Shown: positions 20,738-31,006 of the stretch, in pieces
Layout of the letters: each line of letters begins with the position of its first letter
Numbering within the stretch: the stretch's first letter is position 1
Assembly: GCA_947471745.1 (NCBI GenBank)
Contig: CANJKZ010001112.1
Coordinates: forward strand, 341,001 to 405,000
Reading direction: 5' to 3'
Length of the DNA stretch: 64,000 nt
From: Closterium sp. Naga37s-1
Lineage: Eukaryota > Streptophyta > Zygnematophyceae > Desmidiales > Closteriaceae
The notes under the pieces: generated by a model
What the model saw: the letters and a program-made list of their open reading frames with translations, nothing else
What the model was told of the DNA's origin: nothing
Database searches by the model: none
Translations under genes and position numbers: made by a program

Positions 20738-23164
20738 GTGGGGATCACGATAGAGCAGGCTCACGTGGTCCGAATGGACTCAGACGGGACTCCTTCTTCC
20801 CGCCCCGTCAGAACAAGAACCCAATTCCGCGTCGTCTCTTCCGCCCAATGGTTTGCTTCAGTTCGCGCCTCGCTTCCGCTCACTTCAGCTCGCTCCCGCC
20901 GCCCCCGTCCGCTCCTCCCCTGCCTCGATTTGGTTCCTTCCCCCATCGTCTCCATTCTATTCCTCCTCGTCCTCGTTCTCTCCTCCCTTCCGCTTTCACC
21001 CGCTCGCTCCCTCCGCCCGCTGCTCATTCCCCGCCTCGACGACCCCTACTCCACCCACGGGGCAGTTCCAATCTTTTCCGGCCCTGCCCCAACCGCATTC
21101 CTCCGTTTTTTCAACGAGCTGCCCGTGCTCAAGGGCGAGTCTCGAAAGGCGAGTTACCCGGTTACCACTGTTCCCGACTTGGTAACCACGAGCAGTGCTT
21201 TGCATCAAGAGAGCAGTAAGGACAAGACAAGTCGTGCTGATGGTGCTGGTGGTGCTGGTGGTGCTGGTGGAAAGAGCGTTGACAGTAGCAGCAGTGGCGG
21301 CAGCACGATCAGCGGCAGCAGCAGCGATGGCAGCGGTGGCGGCACGACGGTGTACCAGTTTCAGACCAATAGTCAGACGGCGACGGTAACGGATTCTGGT
21401 AACGTCACACAGAGCAACGTCCAGTCAGAGACGGCCTTTGGAACTCCGTCAGAATCATCAAGTACCAGCAGCAGCAGCAGCAGCGGTGAATCACCATCGC
21501 CATCACCAGCACCGGCACCGGCGCCGGCATCAGCATCAGCATTAGCATCTGCTACAAGGGTCTTAGGCGGAAAGGGCGGACGGGGCGGAAAGGGCGCGAA
21601 GAAAGGGAAGAAAGGAAAGAAGAAGGGCTTTAAGGAAGGAGAGGAGGAAGCTGTAGGGGCGGCGCTGGGGGCAGCAAGGGCGGCGGGACCCGCAGTAAGC
21701 GCAGCAGCAAGGGGAGCAGCAACTGCAGCAGGCGCAGCAGCAAGTGCTGCAAATGCAACAGCTACGGCAGTGGAGGCGGAACTAGGGGCACTTGGGGAGA
21801 CCTTTGCTTCCGCCATCGCGCCATCCCTCGCCATACCGCCACCTCCAGCCATAGTACTGCCCTGTGCGCCACCCCTTCCCCCGCTCCCCCCGTTTGCTGC
21901 TCGATTCTTCGCCCCGGCTCCTCCCCCTCCACCTTGCATTCCCTTTCCCCCGTTCCCGTCGCTACCTACTCTTCCATCCGCCCTCCCTCCGCTTCCTTCC
22001 GCCCTGCCTCCTCTCCCGTCCGCCCTGCCTCCTCTCCCTTCTGCCCTCCCTCCTCTCGCTTCTGTCCTCCCTCCTCTCCCTTCCGCCCCTCCTCTCCCGT
22101 CCGCCCCTCCTCTCCCTTCCGCCCCGCCTCTCCCTTCCGCCCCTCCTCTCCCTTCCGCCATCCCTCCTTTCCATTCCGCCCCTCCTCTCCCTTCCACCCT
22201 CCCTCCACTCCCTTCCGCCCCTCCTCTCCCTTCCGCCCCTCCTCTCCCTTCCGCCCCTCCTCTCCCTTACGCCCCTCCTCTCCCTTCCGCCCCTCCTCTC
22301 CCTTCCACCCTCCCTCCACTCCCTTCCGCCCCTCCTTTCCCTTCCGGCCCTACTCTCCCTTCCGTCCTCCCTCCTCTCCCTTCCGCCCTTCCCCCAATAG
22401 CTCCTCGGTCTTTTGCCCGCCCCCCACTACCCTCCGCCCTCCCCCCGCTACCAATTGCCCTCCCCCCTCGGCCGTCCGCCGTTCCTCCTCGCCCGTCCGC
22501 CGTTCCCCCTCGCCCTTCCGCTCTCCCTCCCCTCCCTGTCCCCACTCCGCCTCTGCCTGCTGCTCTTCCGCCTCTCTCACCACGCTCCTTTCCTCCCCTG
22601 CCCTCTCATTCCCTTCCCCCCAGACCCTCTCCTGCCCTCCCCCCAAGCCCCTCTGTCTCAAGTCCCCCCAAACCCTCCCCTGCCCTCCCCCCCAGCCCCT
22701 CTGTAGCAATTCCTCCCAAGCCTCCTGCCGCAGCTGCTTCCAGACCTGCTTCACTCCCACCCAGACCTCCTGCTGCTGTTGCTCCCAGACCTGCTCCATT
22801 TCCTCCCAGACCTGCTCCGGTCCCACCCAAGCCTCCTGCTGCCACTGCTCCCAAACCTGCTCCCATCCCTCCCAGACCTCCTGCCGCAGCTGCTCCCATA
22901 CCTGCTTCAGTCCCACCCAGACCTCCTGTTGCCATTGCTGCCAAACCTGGTCCCATACCTCCTGAAGTTCCTACCACGGCCGCAGCCACTCCAATTCCTC
23001 CCAGACCTCGTGCCACAGCTGCCCCCGAACCTGCTCCGATCCCACCCAAACCTCCTGCTGTCATTGCTCCCAGACCCGCTCGGATTACTCCCAAACCTCC
23101 TGCCACATCTGCTCCCAGACCTGCCCCCGTCCCGCCCACACCTCCTCCTGTCGTTGCACCCTAG
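20738..23164 (+). CDS. Second secreted or membrane-anchored proline-rich (HRGP-like) protein, up to 808 aa
   Basis: Same plan as the gene at 16992. A hydrophobic segment VSILFLLVLVLSSLPL (about residues 71-86) is preceded by a basic stretch, so it may be a signal anchor; the internal Met at 20774 is an alternative start. There follow a Ser/Gly/Thr-rich part, a lysine patch (GKGAKKGKKGKKKG), an Ala-rich part, many LPPLPSA / APPLPSA repeats (residues 400-620) and a C-terminal PPRPPAAxAP / IPPKPPA block. Probably a hydroxyproline-rich wall glycoprotein and a diverged tandem relative of its neighbour, since both have an Ala-rich middle and LPPLPSA repeats. Long antisense frames are compositional shadows. 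Confidence 0.66.
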   Translation: MGITIEQAHVVRMDSDGTPSSRPVRTRTQFRVVSSAQWFASVRASLPLTSARSRRPRPLLPCLDLVPSPIVSILFLLVLVLSSLPLSPARSLRPLLIPRLDDPYSTHGAVPIFSGPAPTAFLRFFNELPVLKGESRKASYPVTTVPDLVTTSSALHQESSKDKTSRADGAGGAGGAGGKSVDSSSSGGSTISGSSSDGSGGGTTVYQFQTNSQTATVTDSGNVTQSNVQSETAFGTPSESSSTSSSSSSGESPSPSPAPAPAPASASALASATRVLGGKGGRGGKGAKKGKKGKKKGFKEGEEEAVGAALGAARAAGPAVSAAARGAATAAGAAASAANATATAVEAELGALGETFASAIAPSLAIPPPPAIVLPCAPPLPPLPPFAARFFAPAPPPPPCIPFPPFPSLPTLPSALPPLPSALPPLPSALPPLPSALPPLASVLPPLPSAPPLPSAPPLPSAPPLPSAPPLPSAIPPFHSAPPLPSTLPPLPSAPPLPSAPPLPSAPPLPYAPPLPSAPPLPSTLPPLPSAPPFPSGPTLPSVLPPLPSALPPIAPRSFARPPLPSALPPLPIALPPRPSAVPPRPSAVPPRPSALPPLPVPTPPLPAALPPLSPRSFPPLPSHSLPPRPSPALPPSPSVSSPPKPSPALPPSPSVAIPPKPPAAAASRPASLPPRPPAAVAPRPAPFPPRPAPVPPKPPAATAPKPAPIPPRPPAAAAPIPASVPPRPPVAIAAKPGPIPPEVPTTAAATPIPPRPRATAAPEPAPIPPKPPAVIAPRPARITPKPPATSAPRPAPVPPTPPPVVAP

Positions 23165-23587
23165 CCTTCCATCCGCCCTCGTCCCCAGCAACCTTCCTTT
23201 CCTCCCTAAATTCCTCACTTCCACCCTTTGCCCCACCCATACGTACTCCCAACCTTGAGGGGACTGTATTATATTGCAAATGCTTGAACAGTATTGCATG
23301 TCTCTGCTTTTGTTAGGTGGGTGGTTCAGCAGTATGTTCATGGAATGATGTGTATTGTTGTAAAACATAGAAGTTCATAACAAATTATAAAACATATATT
23401 ACACAAGTAAGCAAAGAACCAAACTACCTTAAAGAGAATCACATCAAATCGCGGATCCCTCAAAGGCATTCTCCCACATCAACTACCCCAGACGCATTCT
23501 TCCAAGCATTCTCATTTAGTCGGGGGTAGTTGGCATGGCAGGGTGCCTTTGAAGCTATCCGCAAGGATGTGACAAGTGGCGTTGATG

Positions 23588-24021
23588 TTAAAACCAGGGT
23601 GCACATTCAACGCGGTTCGGCTTGAGATGTTGGGAAGGGGGTTTGGAGAAAAACAGTGATTGGCTCACGAGGGGCGACAAAAAAATGATTCCGCTAGAGC
23701 TTCGGGCATTACGTAGGTGGCGGGAGGGGGTGAAATGGCGGGAGTGGGTGAAACCGAATGGCGGGAGGGATGAAACAGATTGGCGGGAGGGGGGGGGGAA
23801 ACGAAATTGCGGGGGAGGGGGGAAACAAAATTGCGGGGGAGGGGGGAAACGAATTTCGACGGGGAGGGGGAAATGAAATTGCGGGGGCGTGGGGAAACGA
23901 AATTGCGGGGGAGGGGGGAAACGAATTTCGACTTGAAGGGGTTGAAAGCACACCTCGTAACCCACTCAGTCAAGGGATAACCTTTGATGCACATTCAGCT
24001 GAATGTGCACCCCGGTTTTAA
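23588..24021. mobile_element. MITE-like element with 18-bp terminal inverted repeats and TTAA duplication
   Basis: Left end 23592-23609 (AACCAGGGTGCACATTCA) and right end 24000-24017 are inverted repeats with one mismatch, each bordered on the outside by TTAA (23588-23591, 24018-24021). TTAA target duplication is typical of piggyBac-type elements. The inside holds only a minisatellite, so it would be non-autonomous. Confidence 0.65.
23757..23937. repeat. G-rich minisatellite inside the TTAA element
   Basis: About seven units of roughly 23 bp of the form acgaaattgcgggggagggg plus gga, with variants carrying gaatttcgacg or gcgggagg. Confidence 0.85.
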
Positions 24022-24236
24022 GGGAGCGGGGGCAAGAGTGGAGGAGGGGAGCGTGAGGGGCGGAGGGAGTGAGTGAGTGCAAGTGCGCCGGCATTGAGTC
24101 GGGGGTAGTAGGCATGACATGGTGCCTTTGAAGCGATCCGCAATGCTGTGATGGTAGCTTTAAAAATATAAAAGTAGAGGTGAGGAGAGAGGTGACGGAG
24201 GAGGGACAGGGTGAGGAGGATGTGGAAAAGGATGGA

Positions 24237-24320
24237 GGCATCAGGCAGCACAGCGCGAGTTGTAAGCTTTTGAGTCGACTCAAAATCAGGCATCAGGCGG
24301 CACAGCGCGAGTGGTAATCA
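24237..24320. repeat. 29-bp direct repeat with a GAGTCGACTC palindrome between copies
   Basis: Left copy 24237-24265 and right copy 24289-24317 both read ggcatcaggc, gcacagcgcgagt, gtaa with two differences. Exactly between them is gcttttgagtcgactcaaaatc. Confidence 0.85.
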
Positions 24321-24329
24321 GTATGCTTC

Positions 24330-24556
24330 AGTACAGCACCCAATGCCCCACCCCATTCACTGCCACAGCCTCTCCAGGCAACCGGAAAGAACACATCCCA
24401 GGGTCACCATTTCCCTTCCCAGCAGCAGGGTGACTGGTAACCAGGTAACCCCCAAGCTTCAGTGCAGCACCCAGTACCCCACCCCATTCACTGCCACAGC
24501 CTCGCCAGGCAACCGGAAAGAACACATCCCAGGGTTATCATTTCTGCTCCCAGCAG
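24330..24556 (-). repeat. Tandem duplication of the WRKY gene 3' end
   Basis: 24335-24424 is a copy of 24456-24550, the last codons and stop region: ccccaccccattcactgcca, cagcct, gccaggcaaccggaaagaac and acatcccagggt are shared. The downstream copy would code FRLPGEAVAVNGVGHWVLY and lies after the stop codon of the gene. Confidence 0.85.
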
Positions 24557-25436
24557 CAGTGCTGAGAGTGCCGCTGTCACCACCAGCAGCAACAGGAGAA
24601 TTCCTCTCGGCAGGAGGAGGGGAGAACACAGGCCCTGGCATGGCGTGGCAGTGCCGACCCTCATAGCTGGTTACCACAACACATGGATCTGTAACCGCAC
24701 GCTCCACATGCTTACGCACAGTGCACCCCGCGTGCGTGCACTTGTAGTAACTCCGCGGATTAGGGTTACCGCGTACCACCTTCTGTCCGTACTTGCGCCA
24801 GCGGTAACCGTCGTCTAGAAGCTCCATGTTACTGCGTAACTCGACGACCAGTTTCGGCTCTTCAATCACTTGCTGTGCGCAAACCAGTACAGTTTCGGCG
24901 CCCCGCCTCGGCTTCTTATCCACGGCTCCAGCAGTTTCGTTATGAGCTGCTTCGCTAGTAGCTGCTCCGTTATAAGCAGCTCCTTTATTTAAAGTTACTG
25001 CTGCGTTATAAGCTGCTGCACTGGTAACATCCTCCTCCATAGCTTCAGCTGACAGGTCCCCAGCAGATAGGCATACCCCAGGTAGTGCCTTCCTCTTCCT
25101 CTCCCCACTCACACTGGATCCCCCACTGCTCCCTGTGGGCCCCTCAGAACCAGGGTCAGGGCTGGTAAGATCAACGGCTGAGATTTGCAGGTTGGCAGGG
25201 GCGGATAAACGGCTGTGATGAAGGAACAGCCTCTTTCCCCAGAGCCTCTCCTGTGACCCATGGCGGTCTGTAGCAGTGTTACAAGTCTGGTTACCAATAG
25301 GGTTACTTATGGGAATACCCTGCCTTATTGATGTGGACTCAGCTTGAAGTAGCGGAAATGAGGAGGACGAAAGTAGGGAAAGTTTTGGAGAATTAGCATC
25401 AGCAGCAGGAGCAGCAGGAGGGGAAGCATCCAACTC

Positions 25437-25468
<32 letters not shown>

Positions 25469-27254
25469 CACGCCTGGTTTCCCATTCCTCCTCCTGAATC
25501 TCTTTTGCGGGGAGCCCAGGAGGCGGGTGATTGTGCAACCCCCTGTAGATTCTTTCCAGCACCTCTCCATCATCTGCCCGTTCCTCCGTTTTTCTCACCA
25601 GGCAGCCCGGAAATGTGCAGCGGAAATAGAGTCGAGGGTGCAGGCAGCCTTTCACCATTTTCTGCCCATACTTTCGCCAGTTGTACCCATCTTCGGCAGG
25701 CACCAAAATATATTCCGTGTTGCTACCCGCCTCCAGTCCCTCCATGCTCCGAAATTTCCGACCTGCCTGAGATTTGCTCCCTGAGGGCTCAGGTCCTTCT
25801 GAAACTTCCAGGTGCTTGCTGCTTCGGTCGTTGCTGCGGCTGTTGTTCCTTCCAAGAAGCTTCTCACTGTCTCTCTGCTGTTCACTCCCACTGCCGCTGC
25901 CACTTGCGCCGCCCACAAGCGAGTCAAAAAAGTCAAACAGGTCGTTGAGATCATCTCCTGCGTCGCCCTTCCCTCCAGAGTCAACGAAGTCAACGAATTC
26001 CAGCTTCCCTGGGTTCTCCACACCAGACGTTGGGGTCTCCTCCTCACCCTCCTGCACAGGCTCGGACATTCCCGAGCCAGTAGGCTCGGCGTCGTCCGAA
26101 CCTGGCACAGTAACAGGTGGTGGTTTCTGTGGAAAGGCTTTTGTCAGCGGGGGAATTGCAGCAGGCGGAAGGGAACCCATGTTGATGTTGGGGGGAGGAA
26201 GTGAGGCGGGGAGGGGGAGAACTGGGGCGGGGAGGGGGAGAGGCGGAGGTGGTAGGTTCGAACAAGCTGTAACGACAGCAGGTCCGGCTTGTGCCGAAGC
26301 TGCGCTGCCTGCCGAGCCTGCTGCCGAGCCTAGGGTTGGGCCAGGGCGGCCTGCCATGATAGGCGACTCGAGGAGCGCGGCTGGGCTGATCCCCGCGTCG
26401 ATTAGGGCGAATGGGGACGCGACACGTGTTGGAGCTCCTTGGAAAGAGTAGCCATTTTTTGCTGCATCGAGTACTGTTGGATTTGTTTGTTCAACATTTT
26501 TCTGCTGTTGCTGATGCTGCTGCTGATGAGGCAGCTGTTGCTGCGGGTAAGTGGGTGGTCGTACCAGGAGCGTTCCCGAATCGGGGACGGGTTGGGACGA
26601 TTGGCCGCGCTCCAAGATCAAGTGCGCCACGGACGGCGGCGGAACCTTCTGCGACGCGGAGGACGGGCCGCGCGCGGCGAGACGCGACGCGAAGCTGCGG
26701 CGTTGTCGGGCTGGCGAGCGCGGGGAATGCGGGGAACGCGGCGACGCGGATGAGCGCGGGGAACGCGGGGAACGCGGGGAGCGCGGGTTACTGCAGCTGC
26801 TTCCGCTGCCGTTAATCAGCACGTCTTGGCGGGAAATGGCGGCGGCGGAAGGCGACGAGTTAAGAGTCGCTCCGGGAAACGAGGGGAATGACTTGAAGAG
26901 CCCCCCTATCCCCGCTGTAAGCCGCCCCAAAGTATCACACTCGACATTGTGAACATAGGAGCCCCAATCGTTGGAAGTCGTTCCGGAGATCGCGCCCGCC
27001 GCAACGCCGGGTTCTGACGTGGATTTTGGGAAGTGTCTTCCGTGGTTGGGCGCCGAGTCGGCCGACCGCGCGGTTTGCAGTGGCGGTTGCGGCGCAAGGT
27101 TGGCGGCTCCCGCCGTGGCCTCCGCTTTGATGATGAGCGCGCGGAGGCGCTCCGCGAGCGGCGCGCGGGGATCCTCGATCAGCGGCGCGGCTGACGTGGC
27201 GAGCGCGTGGAGGATGCTCATCGGAGTCTGCGGCGAAGCCGAAGAAGAATCCAT
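24459..27254 (-). CDS. Group I WRKY transcription factor, 931 aa
   Basis: Two WRKY domains. The N-terminal one has DGYNWRKYGQKMVKG, then YFRCTFPGC...GLHNH (C-X4-C, HxH) around residues 520-580. The C-terminal one has DDGYRWRKYGQKVVRG, then YYKCTHAGC...GRHCH around residues 800-865. Both C2H2-type zinc ligand sets are present, so both could bind W-box DNA (TTGAC core); in group I factors the C-terminal domain is the main binder. The rest is low complexity: Ser/Pro-rich PRSPRSPRSP (possible MAPK sites), poly-Gln and acidic DDLNDLFDFFDSLVGG. It reads as a single open frame, whereas land-plant WRKY C-terminal domains usually carry a conserved intron at NPNPR; none is seen here. A TATAA-like site lies about 50 bp upstream of the start. 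Confidence 0.92.
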
Positions 27255-27301
27255 TCAAAACGCGAGGAGGCGGTTCCGTCGCGGAAGTTCTCTACCAGTA
27301 A

Positions 27302-27311
27302 AATTATATAC
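27302..27311 (-). promoter_or_regulatory. TATA-like element upstream of the WRKY gene
   Basis: TGTATATAATTT on the minus strand, about 50 bp before the ATG at 27254. A second AT-rich TATTTAAATA lies at about 27648-27657. Confidence 0.45.
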
Positions 27312-27323
27312 ACCGGAAACAAA

Positions 27324-27385
27324 CGGAAACAAACGGTAACTACTGCGGAAACAAACGGTAACTACTGCGGAAACAAACGGTAACT
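27324..27385. repeat. Three copies of a 22-bp repeat next to the WRKY TATA element
   Basis: cggaaacaaacggtaactac plus tg at 27324-27345 and 27346-27367, and a third copy ending ctcg at 27368-27385, with a partial unit before the first. They lie immediately upstream of the TATA-like site and could be regulatory. They contain no TTGAC W-box. Confidence 0.8.
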
Positions 27386-27891
27386 CGCGGTGGTAGCTTG
27401 TCCTTAGCTCAGGATCAAATAATCGCCACTGATAGAAAGATAATATATCCTCAACGAAATAACCACGTGCGCGCGGTTGTTCTCGGACGCACTGAACGAT
27501 GCTTGTCGCTGAAAGAGATGAACTGCCCATACGACTTGTGCTTCTTTGAGTCGTCTCGGTCGTCGTCTCGTGATTGAAACCTCGACTCGGAGTCACTTGC
27601 GCGGGGAAAGGAAGGATGATCGTGATGGAGATCAAATGTCGGCGACATTTATTTAAATACTCGCATGGGGCTCGAAGACTGATAGTCAACATCACAACGG
27701 CCAAAAGAATTGGCAGGCTGAATTGGCGTGGGGCCGCGGCCCGGGGACTGAGAGGGGGGCGCGTTCCGCGCGCCCGTTGCGCGGATAACTCCGCTCGGCA
27801 GCACAGTCTCCGCCAGCCGCGCGACTCGCGGACGCGCGAACCTCGCGTTCTAGAATCCGTGCCATCAGGATGCGACTGGGATGGGAAACGA

Positions 27892-29004
27892 CTGGACTTG
27901 GGCCTCCCTCGCTCGCTTCGCTTTGCTGCTCACCTACACTTTCCTCTTCTGACTGATCTCCCCCCATTCTGCGCGGCCGCGGTTGCGGCGCTTCACGTGG
28001 TTTTCTCTACCTGAGGCTGTGTGGCAGCTTGCCATTGCCAGCCTGCCAAAGCAGTGCTTCGCTACAAGGCGACAGATGTGGGAGATTGATTTCGCAGATT
28101 CTCGCCGCCAGCACATACAGCAGATGACGTAAGGGGATGCGAGGGGAGGGGAGGAGAGGAGAGGAGAGCGGGGGCTGTGTGTGGGTGATGGAGGGGGCGG
28201 GGGAGAGCTGGGGGAGGGGAGGGCGGGGGGTGTTGCGAACTTGTGAAAGAAAACAAGCAGTTGTGGCCTGATTGCGGAACTTGCGGAAGGGGTCATGGCG
28301 GGGGAAACATGTGTGTGGGGAAATACCTTCTCTTGGGCAGGAGCAGATGCCCCATCTTGTCACTGTATATTCTGTCGTGCGCGGGTTGCAATTTCCGTGT
28401 GTGAAAAGGCAGAAAGACATTTTTTTTTTGTGAATGATATTTCACTATAAAAGTGCTGACGTTCTCAGTCGTAACTGAGGCAGAAAGACAATTTGAAAGT
28501 GATTAGGAAATTTGAAAGGAAAAATTGGGCTCAATGATGCGAGAAATGGGGCTGGAAGTGAAGGGCGTTCACAACTGAGGAAAACCATCGCGGATCTTGC
28601 GGACGTGGTCGGTGGGTTTGATAACCGGATCAGACAAAACCAAGGGGGGTGGGGTGGGGGGGTGTGAGAGGGAGAAGGGGGAAAAGGTGAAAAGCATACG
28701 CGGAATGCCTTGGCGACTCGGGGACTTACGCAGTGCCCGAGAAAGGGTCGACGCTGACCAGAGCAGCATGACTCTGACATGGGGCAACATTAATCGCCAG
28801 ATTTCGTCTCTACTGTCGTCTACGTTTGTAACTCGATATTTATCTCCTCAGGTGATCCGCCTTACAAAAGCGATTATCACGAGAGTATCAGTTGATCGCA
28901 CTTCGCAGTTTCGCGAAGGTGACGCTACACAACCGGAAATGCAGTACACCCTCTTTCTCACCTCTCTCACCGGCGGAAGCACTGGCTACAGTGTTTGGAC
29001 GTAG
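27892..29004 (+). other. Possible small gene of unknown function, weakly supported
   Basis: Plus-strand segments with some coding look: EAVWQLAIASLPKQCF then ATRRQMWEIDFADSRRQ (about 28010-28128, before a GTAAGG). Two related short segments, LIAELAEGVMAG (about 28267) and TIADLADVVGG (about 28585), could be duplicated exons. I recognise no family. Splicing is not established. Confidence 0.2.
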
Positions 29005-29710
29005 CGGGCTGGTGAGATAAGTCGGTTGCGGGCAAAGTCGCACGAGGGTTTGAAACACGCCTTGGGCCGTAAAAATCCATTAACGTTGAATAACCGTCCT
29101 GACCGCTTTGAAAACAACAGTACCATTGTAGAACGTAGAAAACCTTGACTAAACGCCCTGGGTCAAATTGTCACTGTAACGCATGTGATAGGACCTTCTT
29201 TGGTCCGGTGCGGCTACACTAAGCGTCTCGGTCAGTATAACATATGCCAGTCTACCGAGAATGAGGGTGTAGAAACTCCTTATGTCAGAACAAAATGGTG
29301 TTGGTTACACAGTTCAGTGTCGGCGCATACAGCTGTCCAGAATGTTCTGTCTGGTGCCCCCTTCGACAGTCATTCAGTCCTGAAGGGGGGAAATATACAA
29401 GCATGAAGGTTGGGAGGGTCTTCTTTGTTTGGGCACATTGTGCCAAAAACTCGGTCGAGTTTGAAGAAGTCAACATTGCCCACGCATTGGAAAAATCGTT
29501 CGCCATCAACTTTAGCTCAGGCAAACTTGTACCAAACTGTACTTTGAGCTCTTCACTTCTCAAACCTGAATTTCTGAGGGGCTCTGGGTAACAAGGCAGG
29601 GCACCCAATCGTGCAAAAGCAATGTTTCGATTCGAAGCTTTGGTGTCCGTGTGTACAGAAAGCGTTGCCAGCGACACGTAAAATGTTGGAAGGACGTGGG
29701 GAGCAGAGAT

Positions 29711-30409
29711 GAAGGCCCTGTTCGATAGCACTTTGGGGCCCCCACGATGCAACCATTTGGTTTGGCTCTGTCGCCCAAACGGTTCAGCGTCGCGACAAAA
29801 TGCAAGTGGTGGGACAGCGCCGGCAGTTTAATCATTTTGGCCGACCCGAAGACGGCCGATGTGGTCGAAAAGCTCCACCTCAACGGCCCTTTGAAGCGGA
29901 CTGTTTCCAGCCGCGGGGTCTGCCCGGGGGTTCGACGGTCTACGTAAAAACAAAAGCCTCACCCAAATGTTTGTGCTGAAAATGTATAGAGTATTCCAGA
30001 TCGGTTCCAGCATTAGTTAGGTGTGTCGAAAGGATTTGTGGTGCAACTGGTTTATACCTTTTGTTTGGCGCGACTATCCCTAAATAGCCCATTGGTCTGG
30101 CATTGGGGCCACTTATTTGAAAAGTAACATTGGCAATGGTCTGGTAATGGTCTGAAATTTTACCAGGGATGGGCTGTAATGATTAGGCGACAGTCACTGT
30201 TACTGCGCGCTGTGGTGTCAAACCACCCCGTTAAAATTCCCGCCATGTTTTAGCAGCTGGGCGGGAAACCAAGGACATCGCAGGGGGGTCGTTCGCGCTG
30301 GCGGGAATTATGAGTCGTCGCAGGGGGTCGCAAACCGTTTCCCGCCCAACCAACGAGGTCACCTCAAAGCGTTTCTGGCGGGGTACCCTCGCTGTCGAAC
30401 AGGGCCGAA
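29711..30409. mobile_element. 693-bp element with 16-bp terminal inverted repeats (PIF/Harbinger-like MITE candidate)
   Basis: GGCCCTGTTCGATAGC at 29714-29729 is inverted at 30391-30406 (one mismatch). Each end is bordered by GAA (29711-29713, 30407-30409), a 3-bp target duplication. The GGCCCTGTT start resembles Tourist/Harbinger termini of plants, which usually duplicate TWA, so the GAA target is unusual. No transposase frame inside. Confidence 0.6.
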
Positions 30410-31006
30410 GGTCTCAAAACGCCCGTAGAAATGGGTCAGCAGACTGGGCAATTTGAGTCGACTTTGAATTCCAAAGAATGCTGACCGGTGCATCTGTCAG
30501 TCAGAGTAACTAGTGATTCACCTGGTAAAGTGTACCTTAACGGGTTGTTTATGTGATCGTTTTGCATGCTTAAGATGTACACTGCTTAACTCCCTGATGA
30601 CAAGGTTATTGATAAATTGCAATGTATGAGTGATGATTGTATATCAATCCTACGATTCTTGAGTTATCACAACATTACTTTTAAGAGCTGCCAGAAGTCG
30701 GAGCATATTTTATTATTTTATGCGTCTGCTTATAAGCACACTCTTCTGACCAGAATCGGATGAAAGATCCTCGTTACAGGATTTGGGTCATTGGGAATCT
30801 CCAAGCTGGATTTCAGGTTTCCAGGCCAGGGAGATTTCAGGACGTCCAGATTTTTTTCCCAAACTCGCTAGATCCTATTCCCTGCCAAACTTGGGCCTAA
30901 TTTCCTCCCTCGCGCCGCCAATCCGCCCTGGTCCGCCTTCGCTTTCCAACGTACTGTCTTAATCCGTCTCCACCGCTTGCTTCTCGTCCTCTTAGAGTAC
31001 CTCGCA
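30410..31006. other. Upstream region of the plastid-protein gene
   Basis: AT-richer than the gene that follows. An AT-rich attttattattttatgcg run lies at 30706-30724, about 290 bp before the ATG. No clear promoter call. Confidence 0.35.

Larger units (their letters stand above)
23519..24152. repeat. 55-bp direct repeats flanking a MITE-like element
   Basis: 23519-23573 and 24098-24152 share gtcgggggtagt, gcatg, ggtgcctttgaagc, atccgcaa and tgtga with about seven differences. They lie outside the TTAA element and may be an older segmental duplication. Confidence 0.7.

Noticed and set aside
24459-24666. Plus-strand frames over the WRKY C-terminus
   Set aside because: Antisense shadows of a gene with two clear WRKY domains.
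29285-29752. 155-codon minus-strand frame
   Set aside because: Runs across the left end of the inverted-repeat element and shows no domain; probably chance.
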